Shown: piece by piece, positions 52,233 to 63,690 of the stretch
Numbering within the stretch: the first letter of the stretch is position 1
Layout of the letters: each line of letters begins with the position of its first letter
Source of the DNA: Certhia americana
Taxonomy: Eukaryota > Chordata > Aves > Passeriformes > Certhiidae
Length of the DNA: 64,000 bases
Assembly: GCA_018697195.1 (NCBI GenBank)
Contig: JAGMWU010000028.1
Location: 4,014,337 to 4,078,336, forward strand
Direction: 5' to 3'
Program-made: the position numbers and the translations under genes
Notes under the pieces: model-generated
Databases searched by the model: none
Told to the model about the DNA's origin: nothing
The model's input: the letters and a program-made list of their open reading frames with translations, nothing else

Positions 52233-52576
52233 CATTCCCTGGCTCTGCTCAGATCCTTGTTTTGGAGCCGGCACAGCGCTCACAACTCTGTCATGTTGCA
52301 AAGGTCTCCCTTTTAGATCTCACATTGGTATTACCTTAAAATTTTTTTTCCCAAAAGAAAAGTACCTGTGCTGTTCTCGCTAAGTCAACCCAGCTCAGAC
52401 ATTTTTCTTACCCACAGAAGAATAACCTGGGATTCCCTGACAGGGCAGAGACAGTCGAGTTCAGTTTGCAATGTGGACATTTTTGCTAATTGTGATGTAT
52501 GGCAGTGGGGCTGATTTGTAATACAAATGTTATTTAATCTGTCTGTATTTTGATACTTGAATTTCCTTTTATTTCC

Positions 52577-52584
52577 TGTATATA
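52577..52584 (+). promoter_or_regulatory. ANKS1A: Pumilio response element (UGUAUAUA)
   Basis: Second exact UGUANAUA match, in the A/U-rich last 250 nt of the 3' UTR. Confidence 0.55.
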
Positions 52585-52691
52585 CAATTGTTAATCTGTT
52601 CAAATTTGTCTGAATTTTAAACATCTTGTGGTACCAAACATAACCAATCTGTGCAACAACATAGACTGACCTCACTACAACAAGGCGAGAT

Positions 52692-52699
52692 TGTAAATA
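52692..52699 (+). promoter_or_regulatory. ANKS1A: Pumilio response element (UGUAAAUA)
   Basis: Third exact match, 65 nt upstream of the poly(A) signal. Two sites within about 120 nt is the arrangement expected of a regulated 3' end. Confidence 0.55.
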
Positions 52700-52763
52700 T
52701 TCCTGGGCTTCCAGCAGTCGTTTTGTTGTTTTCATAATTGTACAACTTAGACCAGACTGAATT

Positions 52764-52769
52764 AATAAA
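52764..52769 (+). terminator. ANKS1A: ANKS1A poly(A) signal AATAAA
   Basis: AATAAA followed 10-35 nt later by ACACACGTGTGTGCCGTTGT and GTGTGG, a GT-rich downstream element. This is the best transcript end for the gene. Cleavage is expected at about 52785-52795. Confidence 0.82.
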
Positions 52770-52799
52770 CGACCTTAGACACACGTGTGTGCCGTTGTG

Positions 52800-54239
52800 T
52801 GTGGCCCCAGTGTTGTGCCCAAACCCTCCTGTGTCAAAGCAGGGCAGTTCTCATCCTGCAGGCACAGGCTGGGGGGGAAGTTGGGAGCTTTGGTTGAAGC
52901 TGCTTTTGCTGCAGTCAGTCATAATGACCCAAACATTGAATATTATTATTTTGAAACTAATTTATGCGTAAAATCACATCCAAATGTTCTGTTAAAGACA
53001 GCACAAGGGTCTGCAGCCATTGTGGGTGTGTTCTACACATGATGGAGGGTTAGAAAAGCTCATTTTTACCTTCATTAATGTACATCTGCAAGGACTATCC
53101 CTGGGGGCTGTCACGTACTGGGGATAGCCACTGAAATCCCTTTTTGCAGCATGACAGCGAGTGGTTCCTGTGACACCCATTTGGGCAGCCATAGTTCAGA
53201 ACATTTACCCAGCAAAGACCTGGGGCTTGCCAGGAACTAGGACATTCCAGTATGTAAAAATAGAGCAAGAAATCCAGACATTTAAATACAGGTTAAAGTT
53301 CAGATTTTCGTGTCAAGTAAAATCTGACTGATGTGAAATGCTAAATACAACAGGGATGGCTAAATTTATACCGTATGTTCCATTTCTAATAACAAGGCGA
53401 GTCAGGTTTTCAGGCTGACATGAAGTACACTGAGCTGGTTTAATGGTTTGAAACACCATGAGGTTTTATCCCTCGCAGCCACAGCCCTGGCTGGGACTGA
53501 CATCTCAGCAGAGGTTACAGGCCCCAGGCAGAATGAACACCTTGAGTTAAAAAGGCCTGACCTGCTCTGCAGTTCAATGAGCTCCACAGCCCCTTGCTTC
53601 CCCCACCAAATAGTGGCTGGTTTTTGAAGAAAAAAGACTGCTACTTTTTGCAGCTGAGAGGTTTATTCAGATCCTGATGTGCCATGGGTCGCATCCTGCT
53701 GGCCCCGGTGGAGTTGTCGGATGGATTTTTACAAGCTGAGGCAAGATCTAAGGAACTGGAGGAGAATGGATTCCACCCCTGCATGGTACGTGGAGAATGT
53801 GATCAGAAATAATCCAACTTGCAGCTGGGAGAGGTACCTTCCTGAGAATTCCCAAACTCTTGCTGTTGTAGATGGCACTTCCAAACCCACATCCAGCTTC
53901 CAGCAGCTCCTCCTGAATGGAACCAAGGCCCTTTGGGAAATCTTTTTGAGAGTGTTTTTCCATCAAGGAAAATTGAAAGGCTGACGGGGGAATAAATCCA
54001 CTGTCCTGTAAGGAGGAAAAGAATGAAAACAAAATATAATTGGTCAATCAAGAGAAATCTCCTGTGAGAAAAGCTTCTTCGTGCAGCCAGGAGCAGATTA
54101 GGGACAGCCCTGCTACAGGAGGATGTGGTAGGAACCAGGAATGCTCTGGAGGGATGCTGATAAACCAGCATGCAGCACAGGAACCCAGGTGATAACTGTG
54201 TGACACCTGAGAGCACTCCAGGATCAGGTGTACTTACTG
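52800..54239. other. Intergenic DNA downstream of ANKS1A
   Basis: No recognised gene. A 42-codon frame with a good initiation context starts at 53684 (see findings). Otherwise nothing distinctive was seen. Confidence 0.7.
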
Positions 54240-54600
54240 TCACTGTTATTTATGAATAGAAACTCACAGACTCCAAATAAGTTCATCAGAAGGCTGAAAA
54301 GAAGAATCTTTATTAGCAAATAGAACACCTTATATAAGGTACTTCACTAAGTAAAAAGTGATTGATGAATAAGAACACCACCACCTTCCCTATTGCTGTT
54401 GGCTAAGAGAAACAATGTATTCTATGTTATGGAAAACAAGGATGAAAAACACTACCTGTTGCTTTGAGGAAGAATATTGTTTGGAGAATAATTTACACAA
54501 TTTCTATTGGGAAAGTGAGAAGCTTTCCCTAGGAAAGAAAGGATCCTGACAGGCCTTCAGCTATGAAGTTTCAGAGACACAGAATTGTCAGCCACACAGT
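54240..54600 (-). mobile_element. LTR-like fragment, probably an old endogenous retroviral solo LTR
   Basis: Read on the - strand, a TATATAAGG box (the + strand palindrome CCTTATATAAGG is at about 54330-54341) is followed within about 30 nt by AATAAAG (the + strand CTTTATT is at about 54308-54314). This compact promoter plus poly(A) arrangement is typical of LTR U3-R. No gag, pol or env frames are near. Termini and target duplications could not be fixed, so the boundaries are approximate. Confidence 0.45.
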
Positions 54601-56216
54601 ACTCACTTTCTCTTTGTCAAACACCCAATTTTTTCACTCAGGAAAAAGCCAAATCAGTGACTTGTGGTGTGGAAGGGACAGAGTCCAGCCGGATCCTTCT
54701 ACCAAAGGTGCAGAGCCAGTACAGCTTATTTGTGTCTTTATAAAAAAACTGTGATGGTATTCAAGCCTTTCTGCTATGTCAGGAAATAATTCCCTTTGCC
54801 CAGGCTCCCAGCAGAGCAGATCCACGGATCCTGGGTTTACCAGGAGGTGTGACCTGGCTCTGCTGTGCTGCTCCAACTGAGGGGTGGGGGCTGCTGCTGC
54901 TCAGCCTCTCTGGGGTGATCCAGGGAAACAAGCAAAGACACAAGATGTTTGCAGGACCAGCCTGGTCATGCTCAGCCAGCAAGAAGCAGGTTTGGGGCAC
55001 TGCAGGCTGAGGGGATTTGTGTGTGTGGGAGGAACAGCAGGGAAGGGCAGGGAACTGCTTACACTGACACACAGCACTCATGTCCTACCCCAGGGTTAGG
55101 CTCCAGGGACTGGTATCCACAGAATGGATAGAGGATTTCAGCCTCCAGGAGCTTTAATGAAGTCTGAGGAAGGAGGCAGGCAGCTATAGAGAAATCTCTG
55201 CAGGCTAGGAAAAAAAGAAGTCTACATCAAATGCAGTTTTTCCTTTTTAAATAGGCCTCCTAACTGCATTCCCTCATTCCTCGCAGGATCTTGGAGTCCT
55301 TCAAACTTGGGAAAATTCCCAGTTCCTCCTAGGAAGGCTCTCAGCTGTATTTTCTGGATGCAGGAGCAGAGGCTCTCTGTGTGAGATGTGCCAGTGACAG
55401 GCCTTGAGGGAGGGACCCATGAGGCCTCTGGCTCTCAGAGGCATTTCTCTCATCTGTTACTGAGCAGGTGATGAAAGCATCAGTTTTGGAATACCCAGGG
55501 TCCATTTAGTGCTTTAGTAGCTTCTGTAGAAGGAGAAATTCTCTCCTTTTCTCCCTGACTTTCTAGGCAGCTGACCCAAGAGCTCCTGAAATTTCTCCCA
55601 TTCATACTCGACATTGAGTGAGCACAGAGGCTCTGGATGGTGACATTCAGCAAGTCAAAAACCCCAAAAATCTCCTTGGGGATGACACAGTGAATTGAAG
55701 GTTCTACATTCAATAAATGCTGTAAACCGGCCATTCTGGAATGCTGAGAAAGTTCATCAAATGCAGTGCTTACCCTGTCTTAGCTGAGGGGTAAAAAGAG
55801 CACAGCACTTTTCAGAGAAACCCTCCTGGCCCTCATGAAGATCAACAGAATGTTTTTCTAGCTAGCTTTTCTAGCTTGTCTCTGCAGTGAGAGAGTGTCA
55901 GTCACTTACACAGCTCTTCAGCTGAGATGCCAACACCTCAAGAGGAGAGCTCCTCTGCAGAGTCTGCTTTGTTCATGTCACAATCACAGCTTACACAGCT
56001 GGAGCCTCTAAATCTTTCTATATTAGTGACTCATACCTGACACTCATCAGATTTAAGAACTTCTTAGTAAATCATAAAGCAATGAATAAAGAAAACAGGC
56101 TCCAGCTTTTTTTGCTTATTCCAGGAGCCATCTTATTTTCTACTGCCAGACCCAAACCCACCTCCATCCCCATTCTCACACATTTTTGCTATGAGACAGA
56201 GAAAAGCCAAGCCTAA
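54600..56216. other. Intergenic DNA
   Basis: 1.6 kb with no supported gene, RNA or repeat. Short open frames only. Confidence 0.65.
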
Positions 56217-56273
56217 ATATATATTTATATTTATATTTATATTTATATTTATATTTATATTTATATTTATATT
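56217..56273. repeat. (TATATT)n microsatellite
   Basis: About nine tandem copies of the hexamer TATATT. It makes alternating Ile/Phe or Asn/Ile open frames that are artefacts. Confidence 0.95.
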
Positions 56274-56619
56274 CATGCAGACGTGTATGGGAGAAGCCGA
56301 CCCCTGGCAAAGTCGCTCTAAGGACAATTCCATGCACAATGGTCAGTGCGGAAACTCCACCAGCGCCTGCCTATAGCGGGTTCCAGGAGAGAACTGCTGC
56401 AGGGCTGGCTGCAGAAAAACAGGATAAAAGTAAGGGAAGGAACGGGAACCACAGCCTCGAGGGGAAAGGGGGGTTTAAAGCATTTACTGGGCAGCTTTTG
56501 AGTGAAAACGTGCAGGTTTGTGTACAGACAAATCACGCCGCCGGCTGAGGGTGTGAGGGGACCCGCCTCCCTGTGGTAGCCGCGATCCCAGGAGCGGGGC
56601 TGACCCCTAGTGCTGGCCG

Positions 56620-57282
56620 GGAATGAACACCGGGAACTGAGGGAATAAACACCGGGAACTGAGGGAATGAGCACCGGGAAATGAGGGAATGAACACCGGG
56701 AACTGAGGGAATGAACACCGGGAACTAAGGGCATGAGCACCGGGAACTGAGGGAATAAACACCGGGAACTGAGAGAATGAACACCGGGCACGGAAAGAAC
56801 ACCGGTAACTGAGGAAATGAACACTAGGAACTGAGGGAATGAACATCGGGAATTGAGGGAATGAGCACGGGGAACTGAGGGAATAAACACCGGGAACTGA
56901 GGGAATGAGCACCGCGCACTGAATGAACAGTGGGAACTGAGGGAATAAACATCGGGAACTGGGGGAATGAGCACCGGGTACTGAGGGAATGAACACCGGG
57001 CACTGAATGAGCACCGGGAAGTGAGGGAATGATTACCGGGAACTGAATGAACACCGGGAACTGAGGGAACGAGCACCGGGCACTGAGGGAATAAACACCG
57101 GGCACTGAGGGAATAAACACCGGGCACACAGTGTATGAACACCGGGAACTGAGGGAATGAACACCGGGCACACAGTGTATGGACACCGGGCACACAGTGT
57201 AAGGACACCGGGCACACAGTGTATGGACACCGGGCACACAGTGTATGAACGCCGGGCACACAGTGTATGGACACCGGGCACA
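56620..57282. repeat. 22-bp minisatellite, about 30 units in two sub-arrays
   Basis: The main unit is CACCGGGAACTGAGGGAATG plus AA or AG. The last 170 bp switch to a second 22-bp form containing CACCGGGCACACAGTGTATG plus GA. Both share the ACACCGGG core. Because 22 is not a multiple of 3 and the unit lacks stops on the - strand, all three - strand frames stay open and give long artificial reading frames with 22-residue periodicity. Confidence 0.95.
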
Positions 57283-57283
57283 G

Positions 57284-57660
57284 CCCTCGGCCCCTGCCCC
57301 GCCCCGGGCTCCCCCGCCCACCCTTAGGGGCCGGCGGGCCGGGACTCTCTGTAGTCTCCCCCCTGCCCTGCGAATGGGCCGCGCCAGGCGCCGTGCCGAG
57401 GCGGCGCTGCAGGGCGCTCCCATTACGGGCGGAGGGGGGAGCGAGGGGGACGGCGACCCCGGTGTGAGGCGGTCCCGGCGCCGTGCTGAGGGACGGGGCG
57501 GCCGCGGCGGCGAGAGCCGAGGACAGCCCGGGATCTGCCATCGCATCCCGGCCATCCCGGCCCTGCCATCGTATCCCGGTCCTGCCATCACGGGAGCTGC
57601 TGCGGGGCTGTCAGGGAGCGGCAGCGGGAGCTGCAGGGAGCGCTGGTGGCCCTGCAGCAT
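57284..57660. promoter_or_regulatory. CpG island adjoining the minisatellite
   Basis: Very dense CpG (for example GCCCCGCCCCGGGCTCCCCC, GGGGCCGGCGGGCCGGGA, GGGGCGGCCGCGGCGGCGAG), with GC boxes on both strands. It is a likely promoter or CpG island, but I found no convincing first exon for a neighbouring gene. It is followed by an AATAAA at 57833. Confidence 0.65.
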
Positions 57661-57832
57661 CTTTCCTCCTCCCTCATTCCTCTGAGGCTGTCCCTTCTCC
57701 TTTCCGGCTGGCCCAGAAGGAGGGGCCTGTCTGCGGTCACCTGCTGTAACCCCTCCTGCACTTCTCTGCGATTGGGGTTAAACCTTCCGAAGGACAAACC
57801 CTCAAACCCAGGGATGAGGCTTCTTGTGTCCC

Positions 57833-57838
57833 AATAAA
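57833..57838 (+). terminator. Possible poly(A) signal AATAAA downstream of the CpG island
   Basis: AATAAA in GTGTCCCAATAAACAATTGG, followed by a T-rich stretch. Together with the CpG island about 200-500 bp upstream it could close a very short transcript. The evidence is only positional. Confidence 0.3.
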
Positions 57839-57969
57839 CAATTGGCCTTTTTTCTTCCTCCCAGCATTTTCCCCCCTTCTTAATTTATTTCCTCAGCACC
57901 CATGAGAGCTGCCGGCCAGCCGGCACCTGCAGCACTGAGGGATTGTGGAGGCCCCAGGGCCACCAGGCA

Positions 57970-58045
57970 GGGACAGGGGAATGGGATGAGATGAGGATGG
58001 GGATGGGAATGGGATGGGGATGGGATGGGATGCGATAATGGGATA
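57970..58045. repeat. GGGAT-type degenerate tandem repeat
   Basis: Repeated GGGATG, GGGAATG and GGGATGGGATG units grading into ATAATGGGATAATAATG. Simple sequence. Confidence 0.8.
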
Positions 58046-61000
58046 ATAATGCTCAGAACCATGGGGACAGCTTGTGACTGGGAAAGCTACTGGGCATGAG
58101 CAACAAGACCAGTAAAGCTCATCATGAGACCCACCTGGCCCAAATCCTGCCCAGGAATTTCCCTCAGTACTGCTTGGGCAGCTTTGTGCAGTGCCAGACC
58201 CAGCTCCTGGCTTTTTCTGATCCTTAGCTTCATGTGAGGAAGCTGAGGATGGGGAAATAGCATTTCCAGAGAGTAGAACAGCACAGCTCCTGAGGGGACT
58301 GCAGTTTGCTCGTCTCTTTTTCAAAGCAGGGCCCGTTGCTTCCAGCCTATAAATCCTGATCCCAGAGGAGGCAATTGTATGTATTTAAATATATATGCAT
58401 TTGCCCTGCATTAATTTCCTTTCCCAAGTGACTGGTGACATGAAGGATTGTAATAGCAGAATGTATTTTTAATGCATTTCCTGCAGATTTCTGCAAGGCA
58501 ATCTAATTCCTGAGTGGGTTTAACTTGCCACAAAGGCAGAGGACTTCAGGAGCACTGGTAATAGGGCTGGGTGGGTTCTTTTAATCTACTGTTTTAATGA
58601 GCTCCATCCATCTCTCTGATTAGATTAATCTCATTTATTTTAGCCAAGCCATCTAGCTGAAATCCCAACAGAGGAAACTGGGATTTCGAGTCTTTCAGGG
58701 TGAGCACTTGGAGTTACAGGCAGCAAACTCCATAGGGAGATTTCCAATTTGCCCTTTTATCACCTCAGAAATTTGTAACCCTGGTGATCACATTGGAAAA
58801 GGACTTTGGGCTGCAAATCTGCCTCATTGATGAGGGGCTGTGGAGAGCCCACGCAGTTCTCCTCTGCCCTGCTTGAAGCAAGTTTCCTAAGAAATTAAAC
58901 CCAGCCTGGTGTGGAGGGCTCAGCTTTCCAAGAAGGCTCCCATTTTCCTGGCAGGAGCAGAGGGAACTCCATGGCTGGACCTTCCTCACCTGCAGAATGG
59001 CCACACTTTTGCAGCCCCACCGTCATGACCGTGCTGGGCACGGCGAGGGGGAGAGCCTGCCAGTGCAAACAGAAATGCCTTCCCCGTGGAAGGGGAAATG
59101 GATTTTTTGTTTAAAAGATGGCAATGTTTTTCCAAGCCTGATGAATATGAAAGTCCCCATTTAAAGGAGTTGAACCAGCAGAGAAACTGGTCACTGTTTG
59201 CACGCCCACGCGCCGACAAGAGGAGGTGAAAGCAAACTTCCTGGTGTATCCCGATCCAAATCACCTGGGAGTGAGGCACAGTGCCCTGAGCTGTGAGCTG
59301 CCACGCTGAGCAGCCGCAGAAGGCTCTCTGTGAAAAAGCAAACCCCATCCCAACAGGAGAGGCAGAGCCCCGGTGGTGTCACAGCCCTCATTCCAAAACG
59401 GGAGGGAATTTGGAGCCCAGCAGCTGCATCTGTGGCTGTTGGAAATTGGCCTTACAGGAGGAAGGCGATGGGGGTGGAGGGCAGAAAGCATTAGCAGGTG
59501 TTTTGGGAGGGTGTGGAGGGGAGAGCAGGGGAAGACTGGAGTTTTCCTCTGCCCAGTTCGCCAGGAAAGCTATTTTTGCAGGAGCTCCTGGGCACCAGAC
59601 AAGGTTTGGATTGTTCCCGTGCTGGATGCTGGTGCAAATACGTGGGCAGACAGCTGGATCCTGAGGAGCTCCCAGTGTCCCAGCCAGCATGTGAAGGGGT
59701 ATTTTACACCTTGTCCAGGTGAGAGGATGTCTTGTTGTCGGGTTTGCCATAGTCCCTGATTTTGGTTGGGAGTCATCTGCAGAAACAAGTGCCTGCTGCA
59801 GTGGCGTGGGCATGCACGGTGTGTACGTGCCCATATCACAGCACATGCTTCACCAGCAGCTGTGGTATCTCAATTCCCTGCTCCTCAGGTGGAGCATGAC
59901 CTTTCCTGTGAGATATGCATGAGCTGGCTGTTGCCACCTCAGTCACAGTGGATGTGTCTGAGCTATGTGGAGCAGCCACTTGGAGCAAACCACCCCTTGT
60001 GCTGTCCAGCCTGCTGTGGGCAGTGCCCGGTCTCGGGGTGTTCCAGACCGATCTGTCACCTCTGTGTTTAGGGGATGGGTTGGTGCTGGGTAAACTGAGG
60101 GTTTGGTTCATGGTCACATAGGCAACCTGGCCACAGCCCAGGCATTGTAACTGGGAGTTGTGCATGGAGCTGGGGTAATGCTTCTTGTGTCACCTCACCC
60201 CCTTAGACACCTCTACTCCCAAAATTGGGTTTGGGCTCCCTGTGCAAAGCACTGGGTTGCCACTGGTGCTGCTGGCTGTGGATAATCTTTGTCTTTGCTG
60301 ACTTAACTTAATTGTGGCTCGGTGGAGAGCTTGGCTCTGGGGAAGCTGAAGGTACAGGGAGGCCCAAACCACACACAGCGCTCAGGGAGGGATTGTGATC
60401 CCAAAAAGAAAAAAAAAAAGTTCAAAGGTGTTTTTGGCTTAATGCGGTTTATCTAGATTGCTTTATGTTAGTTAATCTGGATTAACACAAATTCTCTTGG
60501 AATGGCAGGCTGGGGAAGGGTTTGCTCAGCTATTCTGACAAGGAATAGACTTTTCCAAAAGTGAAAAGTTTGAGCTGGGAAAAAAAAAGCCAGGTCCTGT
60601 CTGGCATGAGTACATGGAAGCCTTGTGAGCAGAACAAGGCTGTTTCATCCCTGCTGCCCACATCCAAGTGTCCCTGGCACCCACAGACACTAATGACTGA
60701 TCAACTTCCCCCACTACCATGGAAGATTAATCCCCCCTGTTCTTCCTGGGGTGATGTGAGTCCCTTTTCTGGCTGGCGTGCCAGAGCGGATGGCACAATT
60801 AGTTAGTGAACTTCAAGGTAAATTGGAGGTCAAGCCCAGATTTGAAGGTGGTGGTGGGTGTGAGCGTGACCCAGGGAGCCATGTGATGTGGGCGACATCC
60901 TGGAGAGGCAGGTGATCTCCCTGTCCTCTCCTTTCCCCAGGGCTGGGATTAGGAGAGATTTTACAGCTGAGTGACCAGTCTCATGGTGAGGTTTGGTTCA

Positions 61001-61224
61001 CAGTGGCTCAGCCCCCAGCCCCTTATCAAGGAAACTTCTAGGCCTTTTATGGCCAAGCTGCACATCAGCAGGACAGTTTGTGCCTGCAGGGGACCTGTCC
61101 CTGACAGGCACCACCCCTTTGCATCCACAGGGACTTCCCACCTTGAGAACAGGCAGAGAAACACCCAGTGTGAAACCTGGAACTTGTGGAGATGGATGGC
61201 AGAGCTCAGTGCTTTGAAGAGGGT
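58046..61224. other. Intergenic DNA
   Basis: 3.2 kb with no supported gene. Short frames were examined, including a cysteine-rich one at 59766-60071, and rejected. An A-run lies at 60408-60419. Confidence 0.65.
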
Positions 61225-61726
61225 TATCTAACACTTGAACTTTCACTTGTGGTCTGATGCCTTCTCGAGGCTGACCTGGGACAGAGACCAGACAGAACAA
61301 AAGGATAAAGTAGGGATTTATTAAAAGGCCTCAGTGGGCACCTGGGTCCCACAAGACCCCAGCTGTGGGCTGCACACAAGATGAACCCAAAATGCGCACA
61401 AAATGGACGCCTGGCCACGAGGTCTCACACTTTTATAAGTTCTGGTTCATTAGTGTATTGAAGACAATTGTCCAACTATAGCTTCAGGTTATGAAGCTCC
61501 ATCCTCCTTATTTTTTCTTTTCACTTCACCATTGTTTTTGTTCTTGGGCCTGAAAGTTGTTGCTGGTATCAAACTAGAGAAGGAATTGTTTTGTCTGCCT
61601 ACTCTGTGAAGAGAGCTTAGTAGCACTGAATATGAAACCTAAAACTACCCACCAAAACAGCACAGAGTCTAAAAAATATAAAAGCTAAAACTTAAGGCAT
61701 TATTTCCCCACTTTAGAAGCCCGACA
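61225..61726 (-). mobile_element. LTR-like element, - strand (old endogenous retroviral LTR)
   Basis: On the - strand it would begin TGTCGGGCTTCTAAAG at 61726, then A/T-rich U3 sequence, a CTTATAA box (the + strand TTATAAG is at about 61434-61440), and an AATAAATCCC poly(A) signal (the + strand GGGATTTATT is at about 61313-61322) about 115 nt later. Order and spacing are those of an LTR. No coding region is attached. The 3' boundary and target duplication were not found, so the limits are approximate. Confidence 0.5.
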
Positions 61727-62618
61727 AGGCCTCTACTTAGTTGAGTCTCTATTCTAAATACAAGTACCTAACAATCTAAAATAAACACCTAAAAAGGCAT
61801 CAGATCTGGGTGCACTTTCTTGCTCTTCAAAAGTCATCTTGTGCAGCCTCGGGCAGGTCCTTGCACCAGATGCCACCTCTTTCCACCAGCTGCTTGTGAT
61901 CAGGATTTCTTGGGTATCACAGGGCTGGAGAGCTCTCAAGGACCAATGGATCAGCTCCACGAAGGGCCCAGCTCCAGCTCTTGGCAGCCAGGAGCAGCAG
62001 CAGGCAAGCGAAGCATTCCTGCAGAGCTGGGATGGGAGTTGTAAGCAGGACCTGGGGCCTGCCCCAAACCCATGGGACTCCCTCCTCCCCCTGCCCGTGC
62101 AAACATCAGATTAACAATTTATTTGACATGTTGTGGCTGGTTAGTTCTTCACCCGCTCCCCTGATCAGAGGGAATAAGTGTTGCAGTGTGCAATAATGTT
62201 CATTTCAGGTGAGGGTAAATATAGAAAGGAAAACCTGCTGAGAGCAAGCCATTTATTCCTGCGTTTGGAAGCCTCTGCTCATAAACAGTCAGTCATGCCC
62301 ATTTGGAAAATCCCAGTGTGGTTTTCTTGGCCATCCTAGAAGAACATTTACTTTCCTGTAGGTTAAGAAGTCCGTTTTAAATAAAAAAAATAATGTCATC
62401 TCACTTCCAGCTGCCCTCGGGCATTTAGGGCTTGTTGACACACTAAGGCCGCTCTGTTCTCATGCAAAAGTGGTCTGATGCAGGAATTAGGAAGGAGATC
62501 CTGCAGGGCTTCCCCAGCTGGTTGGGCTGTCAGCCCCTTGTTCCTTGGGTTCTCCCTGTTCCCCTCGGGATTTTATCAGATGTTTTGGCCATGTGCAGGG
62601 CTAAAATCCCCCAGCTTT

Positions 62619-62630
62619 GGGGGGGGGGGG
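62619..62630. repeat. G12 homopolymer
   Basis: Twelve consecutive G, followed by further G-rich DNA. A likely assembly or length-polymorphism hotspot. Confidence 0.9.
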
Positions 62631-63654
62631 CATGTGGGTGTGGGTTCAGGGAGGTGCTGGGGGTGCCCTGAAAGCCCCAGGGAGGCTGGGGCAGAGGGAT
62701 GAGCTCATGCTGGACCAGAAAACCTGTGAGGGTTTTTGGGAGAGTGTGCCAAAGGCAACAAGACAGTGTGGGCTGCAGGAGCATCCCTCAAACAAGCCAG
62801 CAGCCATGGTCAGCCCACGGTGACCTGCTGCAGCACAGGAAAGACACCCCAAAGCAGTACTGGAGGAGGAGGCAGCACTGAGGAAGGTGGGGAGCCCCTG
62901 GCCCAGCCAAGCTCTGCCTCTCTCCTCTATCCCAAAAGTGGCACCAAGGAGCCGTGCGGGAGGGCAAAGTGGCCAGTTTGAGTTGGATGCCTGCCCCTGT
63001 CGGCTGGCACCAGCCAGCTCCCTCCTTTGGAGTGCTCTGCACTCAGTAAGGGTCTCTCCATGTTTTCTGACAGGCTCTGCATTTGGCTGGGCTTTTGCCT
63101 TGGTTTCCAAAGGCAAGAGGCAGTTAAGTCTCCTGGAAGAATGAATTAATTAGCAAATGCCTTTGGTCAGGTCAGTGCCCTGAGCACCAGGTACAGGCTT
63201 GGAGAGGCTGCTCTTACCCTCCCGTGTTTCCAGAGCTGTACATGCATCAGCTAACAAAAAAGAAAGGGAAAAAACCTCCCCCAGAACGCAGTATTGACTT
63301 TAATGGTGGCATTTGTGTAAGCAACAAAATATTGACGCAGTTGGCTGGGGTCTGGCCGGGGCTTCTGGAAATAAACTGCTGCCTTGTTAAATTGTAGATG
63401 GAAATGCAAGTGGGAAAATGACTGACATCTTACACAAGGCGGGCAAATAAAACCGCTGCTTTACTACGGCGTGAAAAAACTCAGGAATTAATAGGTCTCC
63501 TTCTGCTCCAGGGTGTTGGATTTATCCCCAAGTAAGATCCATAAACTATTTTAAGGAGAGAAGTGCTACTTTTAAACATGTGTGTCTGGGTCCTGGAGTT
63601 CCCGTGGTGTCACAGTTAACCCCTGCCTTGTCACAGCTGTGGGCAGCAGAGCAA

Positions 63655-63690
63655 CCCCCACAGCCCCCCACAGCCCCCCACAGCTCCCCA
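63655..63690. repeat. Short tandem repeat of about 11 bp
   Basis: Three to four imperfect copies of CCCCCCACAG. Confidence 0.75.

Larger units (their letters stand above)
48003..52795 (+). other. ANKS1A: ANKS1A 3' UTR
   Basis: About 4.8 kb from the stop to just past the AATAAA at 52764. No other poly(A) signal and no convincing coding frame is seen in between. It holds a (CAG)7 run, an A-rich tract at 51906-51940 and three Pumilio-type words near its 3' half. Open frames inside it are short and lack conserved features. The 3' limit is inferred from the poly(A) signal and the following GT-rich DNA. Confidence 0.8.

Noticed and set aside
56318..57541. 407-codon open frame on the - strand
   Set aside because: It is produced by the 22-bp minisatellite, whose unit lacks stops in all three - strand frames, joined to stop-poor CpG-island DNA. 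There is no conserved domain; it is kept only as a speculative finding.
59766..60071. Cys-rich 101-codon frame with a RING-like start (HDLSCEICM)
   Set aside because: The spacing of later Cys and His residues does not fit a RING finger, no hydrophobic core follows, and no neighbouring exons were found. Probably chance.
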